The notes under the pieces are model-generated. The model saw only the letters and a program-made list of their open reading frames with translations. It was not told the origin of the DNA and searched no databases. Made by a program: the position numbers and the translations under genes. From Rhizobium nepotum 39/7 (GTDB taxonomy: Bacteria > Pseudomonadota > Alphaproteobacteria > Rhizobiales > Rhizobiaceae), in assembly GCF_000949865.1 (NCBI RefSeq), contig NZ_JWJH01000019.1:1-64000 (forward strand): a DNA stretch of 64,000 nt, written 5' to 3'. Below are positions 54,935-63,755 of this stretch, one piece after another (the stretch's first letter is position 1; each line of letters begins with the position of its first letter).

Positions 54935-55210
54935 TTGATTATCCAGCGCCCGTTTCCCGGTTGGCGAACCACAGGAATGTGTCGCCAATTCGTTTCGGTT
55001 TCGGAAATGTGATTAGCAGAAAAGCATGAAGTGTCGATGTGAAGTTTATGCGCGGTTCTTCGCAAAGCCCGCCAAGTCTAAAGGTAAAAATGCAACTGGG
55101 GAATGCGGGATTTTCGAGATTGCTCCAAAACGCGCCAAATTGACCGTAACGGTTGCTTGGTGATGGTGTTTGATGCGACTACACGCTCCTTTCAATTGAA
55201 GGAGATGCAA

Positions 55211-55504
55211 ATGAACATGCCTACAAGGATCGTACTTTCGCTCGCTATCGCCGTTTTGGCGGGTGGCGGCTACATGGCCTATGACAAGATGCGGGGCGCG
55301 GAATGGGTCGTTTCGCCGCAGCAGATCGCTGACGCCAAGGCCAGCGGGCAAGCCGGATATGAATCGCGTCCGGGAACGGTGACGGTTCTGCCGATCCGCA
55401 GCGAAACGGCGGATGCGCTGCCGGTCAAGTGGGCGATGATTGCCGTCGTCGGCGGTCTTCTGGCGTTTCGTGCCACGGGCAGAAAAAAAGCGGCAAAGGC
55501 CTGA
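55211..55504 (+). CDS. Small two-helix membrane protein of unknown function
   Basis: A 97-residue protein. The ATG at 55211 is six bases after AAGGAG; earlier in-frame ATGs (55103, 55205) lack a usable site. Hydrophobic segments lie at residues 5-22 (RIVLSLAIAVLAGGGYMAY) and about 70-88 (VKWAMIAVVGGLLAF), with a soluble stretch between and a basic tail RKKAAKA. I do not recognise it. The last codons overlap the terminator of the convergent dipeptidase gene. Confidence 0.6.
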   Translation: MNMPTRIVLSLAIAVLAGGGYMAYDKMRGAEWVVSPQQIADAKASGQAGYESRPGTVTVLPIRSETADALPVKWAMIAVVGGLLAFRATGRKKAAKA

Positions 55505-55516
55505 GGCCTGCCGCTT
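55483..55516 (-). terminator. Terminator of the membrane dipeptidase gene
   Basis: Read on the minus strand, AAGCGGCA and TGCCGCTT enclose an inner AGGCC/GGCCT stem, followed by seven Ts. It begins 51 bases after the dipeptidase stop and lies within the last codons of the small membrane protein gene on the other strand. Confidence 0.7.
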
Positions 55517-55566
55517 CATGTCTCCGGCGCGGATGCGGCGGGGGAGAAGTTGAAGTCGGGGGCGCT

Positions 55567-56607
55567 TTATGCGCCCCAGGTCTTCTCCAGCACGCGCACC
55601 CAGTTGCCGTGGCAGATCTTGGCGAGCGCTGCGTCGTCATAACCGCCCTTGCGCAGGGCTTCGACCAGCAATTGCAGATCGGCCGCATCCTTCATGGCGG
55701 CGGGAATGGTCGTGCCGTCGAAGTCCGAACCGAGCGCCACATGATCGATGCCGATGCGGTTGACGATATAGTCGACATGGCGGACGAGTTCGCCGAGATC
55801 GGTCTGCGGGTTCTTCACACCGTCCTGGCGCAGAAACAGAACACCGAAATTGATGCCGGCAAGGCCGCCCGTGTCGCGGATTGCGTCCAGCTGGCGGTCC
55901 GTCAGGTTGCGGCTGTGGTTGCACAGCGCATAGGCGTTGGAATGCGACGCCACCAGCGGCGCATCGGAAATCTTCGCGATGTCCCAGAAACCCTGCTCGT
56001 TCATGTGCGACAGGTCGACCATGATCTTCAGTTCGTTGCACGTCTTCACCAGCCGCTTGCCGGCATCGGTGAGACCGGGGCCGATATCCGGCGTTGACGG
56101 GAAACGGAAGGGGACGCCGTATGCGAAGATGTTCGGGCGGCTCCAGACCGGCCCGAGCGTGCGCAGACCGGCTTCGTGGAGAACGTGCAGCGCATCGAGA
56201 TCGGCACCGATCGCTTCCGCGCCCTCGATATGGAAGACGGAGGCGAAGGCGCCCTCAGCCATGGCGTTGCGGATATCGGCTGCCGTGCGGCAGACTTTCA
56301 GCGCACCGCCGGATTGTTTCTCGGCGCGGAACAGCAGAGTCGCCATGCCGAGCGTCGCCTTCAGCGCGTCCGCCTCTGCCGGTGTCGGGTAGTCGCCGTT
56401 TGCGTCCTTTTCCATGCTGGGCGAGGGTACGTAGATGGCGCAGAGACCGCCGGCCAGACCGCCCTTCTTCGCGCGCGGCAGATCGATATGGCCAACCGTG
56501 TCGCCCTCGATGAGAAGCGTTTCGGGAGAAGCGTTGCCCGATCGCCATAACCGCAGAAGCACATCGTTGTGGCCGTCGAAGACGGGTACGGTTTTTTCAT
56601 CGGTCAT
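55567..56607 (-). CDS. Membrane dipeptidase (renal dipeptidase family, M19)
   Basis: A 346-residue zinc dipeptidase. DGHNDVLLRLW carries the first metal-binding His-x-Asp, followed by FHIEGAEAIG (bridging Glu), the LSHMNEQGF and ASHSNAYAL histidines, and the substrate-side DHVALGSDFDG. The family cleaves dipeptides and often tolerates a C-terminal D-residue. Start at 56607 (MTDEKT) has AAGGTG at a better distance than 56613. It is divergent from the peptide ABC operon, so it probably degrades the imported dipeptides; no signal peptide is visible, consistent with action in the cytoplasm. Confidence 0.85.
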   Translation of the reverse strand: MTDEKTVPVFDGHNDVLLRLWRSGNASPETLLIEGDTVGHIDLPRAKKGGLAGGLCAIYVPSPSMEKDANGDYPTPAEADALKATLGMATLLFRAEKQSGGALKVCRTAADIRNAMAEGAFASVFHIEGAEAIGADLDALHVLHEAGLRTLGPVWSRPNIFAYGVPFRFPSTPDIGPGLTDAGKRLVKTCNELKIMVDLSHMNEQGFWDIAKISDAPLVASHSNAYALCNHSRNLTDRQLDAIRDTGGLAGINFGVLFLRQDGVKNPQTDLGELVRHVDYIVNRIGIDHVALGSDFDGTTIPAAMKDAADLQLLVEALRKGGYDDAALAKICHGNWVRVLEKTWGA

Positions 56608-56843
56608 GGTCATTCACCTTTGGATGTGCGGAGGCGCGCGGGCGCGCGTCCGTCAGACTTTTGAGAATTGGTAGAGGAAAGGTCAAGGCCGGAGCAAATG
56701 CAATCCGTGCATAGGCTCTGCCAAATTTGGAATTGGTCGCGCCTCGTTTGCTCGTGGTAATCGCGGGAAAACATAAAAAAAATGACTGGATTGGGGCAAA
56801 CCCGTTCCATTCCCGAAAAATAAGATCCGAAAGGGGATTTTCG

Positions 56844-58439
56844 ATGATTTCAAGACGCAACCTGCTGATCGCTGGCGCTGCCGTGCCGTTCCTGTCCTAT
56901 GCGCGCATTCCGGCATTTGCCGCTACGCCGAAGGATATTCTGGTCGTTGCCCAGCAGCTGGACAATATGACGAGCCTTGACCCGCATGAAGGTTTCGAAG
57001 CCGTCGGCGGTGAAATCATCTCCAACATGTATCAGAAGCTGGTGCGCGCCAACCGTGAGGATTCCACCAAGGTCGATCCGGTCATCGCGAAATCCTGGGA
57101 AGCCGATGCCGAAGGTAAGGTCTTCACCTTCACGATCTCCGACGACGCCACCTTCTCCAGCGGTGCGAAGGTCACGGCGGAAGACGTCGCCTTCTCGCTG
57201 CAGCGCGCCATCAAGATGAACAAGAGCCCGGCCTTCATCATCGGCCAGTTCGGCTTCACGCCTGACAATGCCGAAACGACCATCGTCGCCGCCGACGACA
57301 AGACGGTGAAGCTGACGACGGCAAAGCCGACCGCCATCTCGTTCCTGCTTTATTGCCTTTCCGCCAATATCGGCGCGATCGTTGAAAAGAAGGCCGTTCT
57401 CGCAAATGCCTCGGGCGAAGACCTCGGTAATGGCTGGCTGCAGAAGAACAGCGCCGGTTCCGGCGATTTCATGTTGCAGGCCTGGAAGCCGAGCGAAAGC
57501 GTCGCGCTGACCGTCAACCCGAATGGCCCCTATAAGGGCAACATCAAGCGCGTCGTGCTGCGCCACGTCACCGATCCGTCTTCCCAGCTTCTGATGTTGC
57601 AGAAGGGCGATATCGACATTGCCCGTGACCTGACTTCGGAACAGCTGCGCACCGTTCAGAACGATGCCAACATCGAGCTGGAGCGCAAGAGCATCGCCTC
57701 GCTGGTGCTGATCTCGCTCAATCAGGGCAATGAGAACCTTGCCAAGCCGCAGGTCTGGCAGGCCATCAAATGGGCGCTGGACTATAAGGGCATGCAGGAA
57801 AACATCGTGCCGCTGACCCACAAGATCCACCAGAGCTTCGAGCCTGAGGGTTTCCCCGGCGCCGTCAACGACACGCCGTACCAGCGCGATGTCGCAAAGG
57901 CCAAGGCCCTGATGGCGGAAGCCGGTCTTGCCGACGGTTTCGAAATCACCATGGACCACTATTCCGCCCAGCCTTACCCTGACCTGGCGCAGGCAATCCA
58001 GGCCAACCTTGCCGATATCGGCATCAAGGTGCGTCTGCAATCGGCCGAGAACCGTCAGGTTCTGACCAAGATGCGCGGCCGCGAACACCAGATGGCGCTT
58101 TCCGCCTGGGGTACGGATTATTTCGATCCGCATTCCAATGCCGATGTCTTCAACATCAACAAGGACAATGGCGACGATGTGAAGTCCAAGCCGTTCCTGT
58201 GGCGTTCGCGTTTCAAGAACGACGATTTCGCCGCCAAGGCGGAAGCGGCCCGCGACGAGCAGGATCCGGCAAAGCGTATCGAGCTTTATGAAGCCCTGCA
58301 GCGCGAGCATATGGAAAACAGCCCGTTCGTCTTCATGTTCCAGACGACCAAGACGGCCGCCTTCCGCAAGGGCGTCTCCGGTTTCGAACTCGGCGTTCTC
58401 TCCGAGGGCAATTCCTACCACGATGCGAAGAAAGCGTGA
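56844..58439 (+). CDS. Peptide-type ABC substrate-binding protein, family 5, with Tat-like signal
   Basis: A 531-residue periplasmic receptor. ATG 56844 follows AAGGGG and gives MISRRNLLIAGAAVPFLSYA; SRRNLL fits a twin-arginine signal, with cleavage near AFAA. The mature part has VFTFTISDDATFSSGAKVTA and FMLQAWKPSESVALTVNPNG, typical of DppA-type proteins. It leads a five-gene operon (binding protein, two permeases, two ATPases) between a dipeptidase and a D-aminopeptidase-like gene, pointing to small peptides as ligand. Confidence 0.88.
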   Translation: MISRRNLLIAGAAVPFLSYARIPAFAATPKDILVVAQQLDNMTSLDPHEGFEAVGGEIISNMYQKLVRANREDSTKVDPVIAKSWEADAEGKVFTFTISDDATFSSGAKVTAEDVAFSLQRAIKMNKSPAFIIGQFGFTPDNAETTIVAADDKTVKLTTAKPTAISFLLYCLSANIGAIVEKKAVLANASGEDLGNGWLQKNSAGSGDFMLQAWKPSESVALTVNPNGPYKGNIKRVVLRHVTDPSSQLLMLQKGDIDIARDLTSEQLRTVQNDANIELERKSIASLVLISLNQGNENLAKPQVWQAIKWALDYKGMQENIVPLTHKIHQSFEPEGFPGAVNDTPYQRDVAKAKALMAEAGLADGFEITMDHYSAQPYPDLAQAIQANLADIGIKVRLQSAENRQVLTKMRGREHQMALSAWGTDYFDPHSNADVFNINKDNGDDVKSKPFLWRSRFKNDDFAAKAEAARDEQDPAKRIELYEALQREHMENSPFVFMFQTTKTAAFRKGVSGFELGVLSEGNSYHDAKKA

Positions 58440-59455
58440 CATTGAACAAGCGCGTTAAAAGCATATCGTCGACACTGAGCAGCGTCATTCTGACGCTGTT
58501 CGGGTTGATGGTCGTCACCTTCCTGATCGGGCGTGTCATGCCCGTCGATCCCGTCATCGCGGCGGTCGGCGATAATGCGCCCGAAGACGTCATCGTGCGG
58601 GTGCGGGCCGAAATGGGTCTCGATCAGCCGCTGGTCGTACAGTTCTTCCATTATGTCTCGCAGGTGCTGCACGGTGATTTCGGCAACTCCATCCTGACCC
58701 GCAATCCGGTCTGGATCGATATCAAGCGCGTTTTCCCTGCCACCTTCGAGCTTGCCACGGCCGCGCTCATTCTCGCCGCCCTCATCGGCATTCCGCTCGG
58801 CGTCTGGGCCGCCGTGAAGCAGGGCAAGGTGACCGATCAGGTCATCCGCGTCGTCTGCCTTGCCGGCCATTCCGTGCCGGTCTTCATGTTGGCGCTGATT
58901 TCGCTGCTGGTGTTTTACGCCACGCTCGGCGTCGCACCCGGACCGGGCCGGCAGGACATCATCTATGACGGCATGATCACGCAGGTTACCGGCCTGATGA
59001 CTGTCGACACGTTGCTCGCCGGTGACTGGGGCGCCTTTTACGATGCGCTTGCCCATATGGTGCAGCCCGTCTGCATCCTTGCCTATTTCAGCATGGCCTA
59101 TGTCACCCGCATGACGCGCGCCTTCATGATCGATGCGCTGAAGGGCGAATATGTCATTACCGCCCGCGCCAAGGGGCTTTCGGCGATGACCGTCATCTGG
59201 GGGCATGCCTTCCCGACGGTCGCCGTGCAGCTCGTCACGGTTATCGCGCTCACCTATGCCGGCCTTCTCGAAGGTGCGGTGGTGACGGAAACCGTCTTCA
59301 GCTGGCCGGGCCTTGGCCAATATCTCACCGTCTCGCTCATGAACGCGGACATGAACCCCGTCGTCGGAGCAACCCTGTTGATCGGCCTGATCTATGTCGG
59401 CCTCAACCTGCTCGCAGACGTACTTTACCGAGTAATGGATCCCCGCGTTCGATGA
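58436..59455 (+). CDS. Peptide-type ABC transporter permease (DppB-like)
   Basis: A 339-residue permease. It starts with GTG overlapping the binding-protein stop (GTGA). First helix SVILTLFGLMVVTFLIGRVM, then MPVDPVIAAVGDNAPED, the DppB loop. The cytoplasmic EAA region is EYVITARAKGLSAMTVIWGH. Six helices predicted. Confidence 0.9.
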   Translation: MTLNKRVKSISSTLSSVILTLFGLMVVTFLIGRVMPVDPVIAAVGDNAPEDVIVRVRAEMGLDQPLVVQFFHYVSQVLHGDFGNSILTRNPVWIDIKRVFPATFELATAALILAALIGIPLGVWAAVKQGKVTDQVIRVVCLAGHSVPVFMLALISLLVFYATLGVAPGPGRQDIIYDGMITQVTGLMTVDTLLAGDWGAFYDALAHMVQPVCILAYFSMAYVTRMTRAFMIDALKGEYVITARAKGLSAMTVIWGHAFPTVAVQLVTVIALTYAGLLEGAVVTETVFSWPGLGQYLTVSLMNADMNPVVGATLLIGLIYVGLNLLADVLYRVMDPRVR

Positions 59456-60354
59456 TGTTAGCTAATTTCAGAAACTGGGCTCTGGATGAGACGCCGCATT
59501 CCCGCAGCCAGGCTGCCTGGGGAAACCGGTACCGCATCTGGCTGAACCTCAAGTCCAATCCGCTGGCGGTGGTCGGTCTCACGATCATCATCGTCTTCAT
59601 CGCGCTGTCGCTGCTGGCGCCGTTCATCGCGCCTTACGATCCCGCCGCGCAGAACCTCGGCAACCGCCTTGCCTTTCCGAGTGCCGAGCACTGGTTCGGC
59701 ACGGATGAGCTGGGCCGCGACATTCTTTCGCGCATCCTTTACGGCGGCCGCGTCACGCTCGGCATGGTCATCGCCGTTGTTGTTCTGGTCGCACCGATCG
59801 GTCTCGCCATCGGCTGCATCGCCGGATATTTCGGCGGTATCGTCGATACCATCCTGATGCGGGTGACGGACGTATTTTTGGCGTTTCCGCGTCTCATTCT
59901 GGCGCTGGCCTTCGTCGCGGCGCTGAAGCCGGGCGTCGAAAGTGCCATTCTCGCCATCGCGCTCACCGCATGGCCGCCCTATGCGCGGCTTGCTCGTGCC
60001 GAAACCATGACGGTTCGCGGCAGCGATTTCGTCGCTGCCTATCGGCTGACGGGGGCCTCCGCCTGGCGGATCATCGCCCGCCACATCGCGCCGCTTTGCG
60101 TGCCGAGCCTTATCGTGCGCATCACGCTCGACATGAGCTCGATCATCATCACGGCAGCCAGCCTCGGCTTCCTCGGCATGGGCGCGCAGCCGCCGTCGCC
60201 GGAATGGGGCGCGATGATTGCTACCGCCAAGCGCTTCATCTTCGAACAATGGTGGGTCGCCACCATTCCGGGCATCGCCATCTTCCTCGTTTCGCTCGCC
60301 TTCAACTTCCTTGGCGATGGTCTGCGCGACGTGCTCGACCCGAAGGGACATTGA
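59452..60354 (+). CDS. Peptide-type ABC transporter permease (DppC-like)
   Basis: A 300-residue partner permease, overlapping the previous stop by four bases. IAPYDPAAQNLGNRL, GTDELGRDILSRILYGGRVT and the EAA-type loop SDFVAAYRLTGASAWRIIAR identify it. The next ATG three bases later is an equally good start. Confidence 0.9.
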   Translation: MMLANFRNWALDETPHSRSQAAWGNRYRIWLNLKSNPLAVVGLTIIIVFIALSLLAPFIAPYDPAAQNLGNRLAFPSAEHWFGTDELGRDILSRILYGGRVTLGMVIAVVVLVAPIGLAIGCIAGYFGGIVDTILMRVTDVFLAFPRLILALAFVAALKPGVESAILAIALTAWPPYARLARAETMTVRGSDFVAAYRLTGASAWRIIARHIAPLCVPSLIVRITLDMSSIIITAASLGFLGMGAQPPSPEWGAMIATAKRFIFEQWWVATIPGIAIFLVSLAFNFLGDGLRDVLDPKGH

Positions 60355-60357
60355 GCC

Positions 60358-61188
60358 ATGCTGGTCGAAATCGAAAATCTGAAGATCGCATTTCAAACCC
60401 GTACCAGCCGTTTCGAGGCGGTGCGCGGTGTTTCCATGAAGCTCGGAACCGAAAAGCTCGGCATCGTCGGTGAATCCGGTTCCGGCAAGAGTCTCACGGC
60501 CCGCGCGCTGATGAAGCTTCTGCCCTCCAATGCCGATATCAGGGCCGACAAGCTCTCCTTCGACGGTATCGACGTGCTTTCCGCCAGCGAAAAGCAGATG
60601 CGCCAGATCCGCGGCAAGCGGGCGGGTTTCATCCTTCAGGACCCGAAATATTCGCTGAACCCGGTCAAGACCATGGGCGCGCAGATTGCGGAAGCCTGGC
60701 GCGCCCATAAGGGCGGCGGCAAGCGCGCAGCCATGGAGGCAGCGATTGCGCTGCTCGATCAGGTGAAAATCCGCAATCCGCGCCAGGTCGCTTCGTCCTA
60801 CGCGCATGAGGTTTCCGGCGGCATGGGCCAGCGCGTGATGATCGCCATGATGCTGGCGCCCGATCCCGAGCTGTTGATCGCTGACGAGCCGACCAGCGCT
60901 CTCGACGCCACGGTGCAGGCGGAAATCCTGCGGCTGATCGAGGAGCTGGTGTCGGAACGCGGCATGGGTCTCATCCTCATCAGCCACGATCTGCCGCTCG
61001 TCTCGCATTTTTGCGACCGCGTCGCGGTGATGTATTCCGGCCGGGTGATGGAGGAGCTGAAGGCTTCCGAACTCCTGAAAGCCCAGCATCCTTACACGCA
61101 GGGTCTCCTGAACTGCATTCCGTCGCTGACGCATCCGCGCGAGCGTCTTCCCGTCCTCAACCGTGATGCAGCGTGGTCCAGCCAATGA
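60358..61188 (+). CDS. Peptide-type ABC transporter ATPase (DppD-like)
   Basis: A 276-residue ATPase with Walker A GESGSGKS, Q-loop ILQDPKYSLNPVKTMG, signature VSGGMGQR, Walker B LLIADEPTSALD and ISHDLPLVSHFC. It lacks the long C-terminal cysteine-bearing extension of most DppD proteins, being about 50 residues shorter. Three bases separate it from the permease. Confidence 0.9.
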   Translation: MLVEIENLKIAFQTRTSRFEAVRGVSMKLGTEKLGIVGESGSGKSLTARALMKLLPSNADIRADKLSFDGIDVLSASEKQMRQIRGKRAGFILQDPKYSLNPVKTMGAQIAEAWRAHKGGGKRAAMEAAIALLDQVKIRNPRQVASSYAHEVSGGMGQRVMIAMMLAPDPELLIADEPTSALDATVQAEILRLIEELVSERGMGLILISHDLPLVSHFCDRVAVMYSGRVMEELKASELLKAQHPYTQGLLNCIPSLTHPRERLPVLNRDAAWSSQ

Positions 61189-61925
61189 TCGACGTCGAAA
61201 ACCTCCGTATCAAGTTCGGCGACCGTGAAGTGGTGAAGGGTGTGTCCTTTTCGGTGGAAAAGGGCGGCAGCTTTGGCATCGTCGGCGAAAGCGGCTCGGG
61301 CAAGTCCACCATTCTGCGCGCCATGGCCGGTCTCAACGAAAGCTGGGAAGGCCGCATCGCCTTTGCCGGCAAGGACGCACCGCTGAAGCGCACGCCTGAC
61401 TTCTTCCGGCAGGTGCAGATGGTGTTTCAGGACCCTTACGGCTCGCTGCACCCGCGCCAGACCATAGACCGCATTCTCAGCGAATTGCCGCTGGTTCACG
61501 GCATGGACAATATCGAAAAACGCATCCAGCAGGCTCTGTCGGATGTGGCCCTGCCGCAGGCGGTGCGCTTCCGCTACCCGCACCAGCTCTCCGGCGGCCA
61601 GCGCCAGCGCGTGGCGATTGCGCGTGCGTTGATTGCCGATCCGCAGGTTCTTCTGCTCGATGAACCGACCTCGGCGCTCGATGTTTCGGTGCAGGCGGAA
61701 ATCCTGAACCTGTTGCAGGATCTGCGTGCTGCCCGCAATCTCACCTATATTCTCGTCAGCCACAATCTGGCGGTCATCGCGCATCTGTGCCCACAGGTGG
61801 GCGTGATGCTGAACGGCGACATGGTGGAGCAGCTGAGCGCGGGCGATCTGCGCGAGGGCCGCATCAAACATCCGCATACGGAAGAGTTGCGCAGCCTGAG
61901 CATCAAGCTGGAAGAGCCAGCCTGA
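61185..61925 (+). CDS. Peptide-type ABC transporter ATPase (DppF-like)
   Basis: About 246 residues. ATG 61185 overlaps the preceding stop as ATGA; a GTG at 61173 is an alternative. Walker A GESGSGKS, Q-loop VFQDPYGSLHPRQTI, signature LSGGQRQR, Walker B LLLDEPTSALDVSVQAEI and VSHNLAVIAHLC are present. It is compact, without the usual C-terminal extension, like its partner. Confidence 0.9.
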   Translation: MIDVENLRIKFGDREVVKGVSFSVEKGGSFGIVGESGSGKSTILRAMAGLNESWEGRIAFAGKDAPLKRTPDFFRQVQMVFQDPYGSLHPRQTIDRILSELPLVHGMDNIEKRIQQALSDVALPQAVRFRYPHQLSGGQRQRVAIARALIADPQVLLLDEPTSALDVSVQAEILNLLQDLRAARNLTYILVSHNLAVIAHLCPQVGVMLNGDMVEQLSAGDLREGRIKHPHTEELRSLSIKLEEPA

Positions 61926-61974
61926 GTGCTGGCCGCGTAGCCTACGTTGCGCATAGATCGAGCGGGTGTGCTCG

Positions 61975-62099
61975 CTTCTTCTCCCCGCCGGGGAGAAGGT
62001 CGCGGCAGCGGGATGAGGGGGCAAGCTCTCAGTTTACCCTCTGACCTCGCCCCCTCATCCGACCCTTCGGGCCACCTTCTCCCCGGCGGGGAGAAGAAA
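61975..62099. repeat. RIME-type rhizobial intergenic palindrome
   Basis: Outer arms of about 25 bases, CTTCTTCTCCCCGCCGGGG and its complement ending GGGGAGAAG, each themselves palindromic, enclose GGATGAGGGGGC and GCCCCCTCATCC. This is the layout of the RIME1 element of Rhizobiaceae. It lies between the ATPase gene and the hydrolase gene, and could fold into a large cruciform or RNA structure separating the two transcripts. Confidence 0.8.
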
Positions 62100-62154
62100 C
62101 GAGCCGCGATGCCGAGGCTTCCTGCAAAGACCCACAAAAATACGAGACCGAACA

Positions 62155-63666
62155 ATGTCACAGCAATTCGACTGGAACGCCGCTTCAACGCTCGCCCAAA
62201 GCTTCGTCTCGCAATGGGCGGGCAATGAGCCGGGCGGGGCGGTTATCGGTTTCGATCTCAGCGGCATCCGGTTTGCCCATGCGGGCGGCGTTGAAAGTCT
62301 TTCGACCTTTGCGCCGTTTACGCCGAAAAGCGTGGTGCGTTATGCCTCCGTCACCAAACATGCCTTTTGCGCCATGGTGCTTGCCCATTCCGATCTGATC
62401 GGGCTTGACGATCCGCTTGGCAAGCATTTGGCCGAGCTGCAATCGCCCCTGCGCGACGTCACGGTCGGGCAGGCGTTGGATATGAGCGGCGGCCTTCCGG
62501 ACACCCGCGAATGCCTCTCCTTACTTGGCCTTTCCGTTTACACCGAAACGAAGGTCGGTCCGCTTCTCGACTATCTGTCGCGGCTGACCCGGCTGAACTT
62601 TCCGGCGGGCAGCGAGGTTTCCTATTCGAATACCGGCTATCGTCTGGTGGAGGCGGCGCTGGAGCGCCACGGCTTCCGTTTCGACGATTTCGTGCAGGGG
62701 AAAATTGCCGGTCCGTTCGGCGTTTTCCTGAAGGCGCCGGATGTCTGGAACGATCCGGTCGATGGATTGGTGCCCGGCTACTGGAAGGCGGAAAGCAACT
62801 GGCAGCTTTCGGCGGCGGGCCTCCATATTTCCGCTTCGGGCAGTCTTGCCGGCAGTGCCGAAGCGCTTACCCGCTGGTTGCAGGGCCTGATGCGTGGGGA
62901 AGGCAACTTCGCGGGCGTTCTGGGCGGAATTTCCGCCGAGCGCACCCTGGCGGATGGCCGGATGAGCGAATATGGCCTTGGCCTGCGCTGGTCGCACCTT
63001 GGCGACAGGCGTTTCGTCGGCCACGGCGGCTCACATCCGGGATACAAGACGTACTTCCTGCTCGATCCCGAAAACGGCACGGGTTTCGTCGTGGTGTCGA
63101 ACCGCGAGGATACCAACGGCTTCAAGATCGCGCTGGAAAGCATGGCCGCCCTGACCCGTCTGCCTTTGCCCAAACCCGCCGCCAGCCTGCCGGAAGGTCT
63201 CTATGTCACCGAAAGCGGACCGTGGTGGCTGGAGATCAAGGGCAGCACATCCACCTTCATCGATGGCGACGACACGCTTTATGAAGATGCCGACGGCTGG
63301 GTGTCATCACGCTCCGCGTCTTCGCCAATGCGTCTCAGGCTCGAAGGCGATGCGATTGTCGGCGAGGCAGGCCACGCCGCCCGCCGGTTCCTGCCGGTTG
63401 GGGAGCATGTCGTGCCGGACCAGCTTTCCGGGTCGTGGCGCTCGGATGAGGGGGCGGAATTTACGATTTCCGGTTCGTCGCTGACGATGGGCATCGGCCC
63501 CACGCGCCGCTCCATGCCGCTGACGGCGCTTGGCAATGGCCGTTTCCTGTTCACGCTCTCGGATGGGCCGTGGACAAAACGCATCTGCCTCAATCAATTG
63601 AGCGACAGCCGGATAGAGCTTGTGGCGAGCCGGGCGCGGATGATCGAATATTCCAGAAGCCGTTAA
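62155..63666 (+). CDS. Serine hydrolase of peptidase family S12, D-aminopeptidase-like
   Basis: A 503-residue penicillin-recognising enzyme. Ser65 and Lys68 in YASVTKHAF form the S-x-x-K motif; YSNTGYRL near 158 is the Y-x-N motif; GHGGSHPGY near 294 takes the place of K-T-G. This HxG-type third motif, the length near 500 and the beta-rich C-terminal half (from about 340) fit the D-aminopeptidase (DAP) of Ochrobactrum anthropi better than beta-lactamases. It would release N-terminal D-residues, matching the dipeptidase and peptide importer upstream. No signal peptide, so cytoplasmic. Confidence 0.82.
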   Translation: MSQQFDWNAASTLAQSFVSQWAGNEPGGAVIGFDLSGIRFAHAGGVESLSTFAPFTPKSVVRYASVTKHAFCAMVLAHSDLIGLDDPLGKHLAELQSPLRDVTVGQALDMSGGLPDTRECLSLLGLSVYTETKVGPLLDYLSRLTRLNFPAGSEVSYSNTGYRLVEAALERHGFRFDDFVQGKIAGPFGVFLKAPDVWNDPVDGLVPGYWKAESNWQLSAAGLHISASGSLAGSAEALTRWLQGLMRGEGNFAGVLGGISAERTLADGRMSEYGLGLRWSHLGDRRFVGHGGSHPGYKTYFLLDPENGTGFVVVSNREDTNGFKIALESMAALTRLPLPKPAASLPEGLYVTESGPWWLEIKGSTSTFIDGDDTLYEDADGWVSSRSASSPMRLRLEGDAIVGEAGHAARRFLPVGEHVVPDQLSGSWRSDEGAEFTISGSSLTMGIGPTRRSMPLTALGNGRFLFTLSDGPWTKRICLNQLSDSRIELVASRARMIEYSRSR

Positions 63667-63755
63667 GAGGGTTTCAATCAGCTCCTATTGCTCCTAATAA
63701 AGGCCCATGTTCCAGCTGAAGGCCGGTTCAATATCTTTGTGGGGAGAGCAGGCCC

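Noticed and set aside
52832-55012. 726-codon open frame on the plus strand
   Set aside because: It is exactly antisense to lpiA. The reading is rich in Arg, Gly and Glu without any domain, as expected from the opposite strand of a GC-rich gene.
59458-61185. 575-codon minus-strand frame, plus other long antisense frames (4041-5252, 38511-39842, 56850-58442)
   Set aside because: Each lies opposite clear ABC-transporter genes and has biased, low-complexity composition; none has a plausible ribosome site or family.
61975-62099. Simple terminator between the ATPase and hydrolase genes
   Set aside because: The structure is too long and has the nested-palindrome layout of a RIME element, with no T-run; it may still affect transcription.
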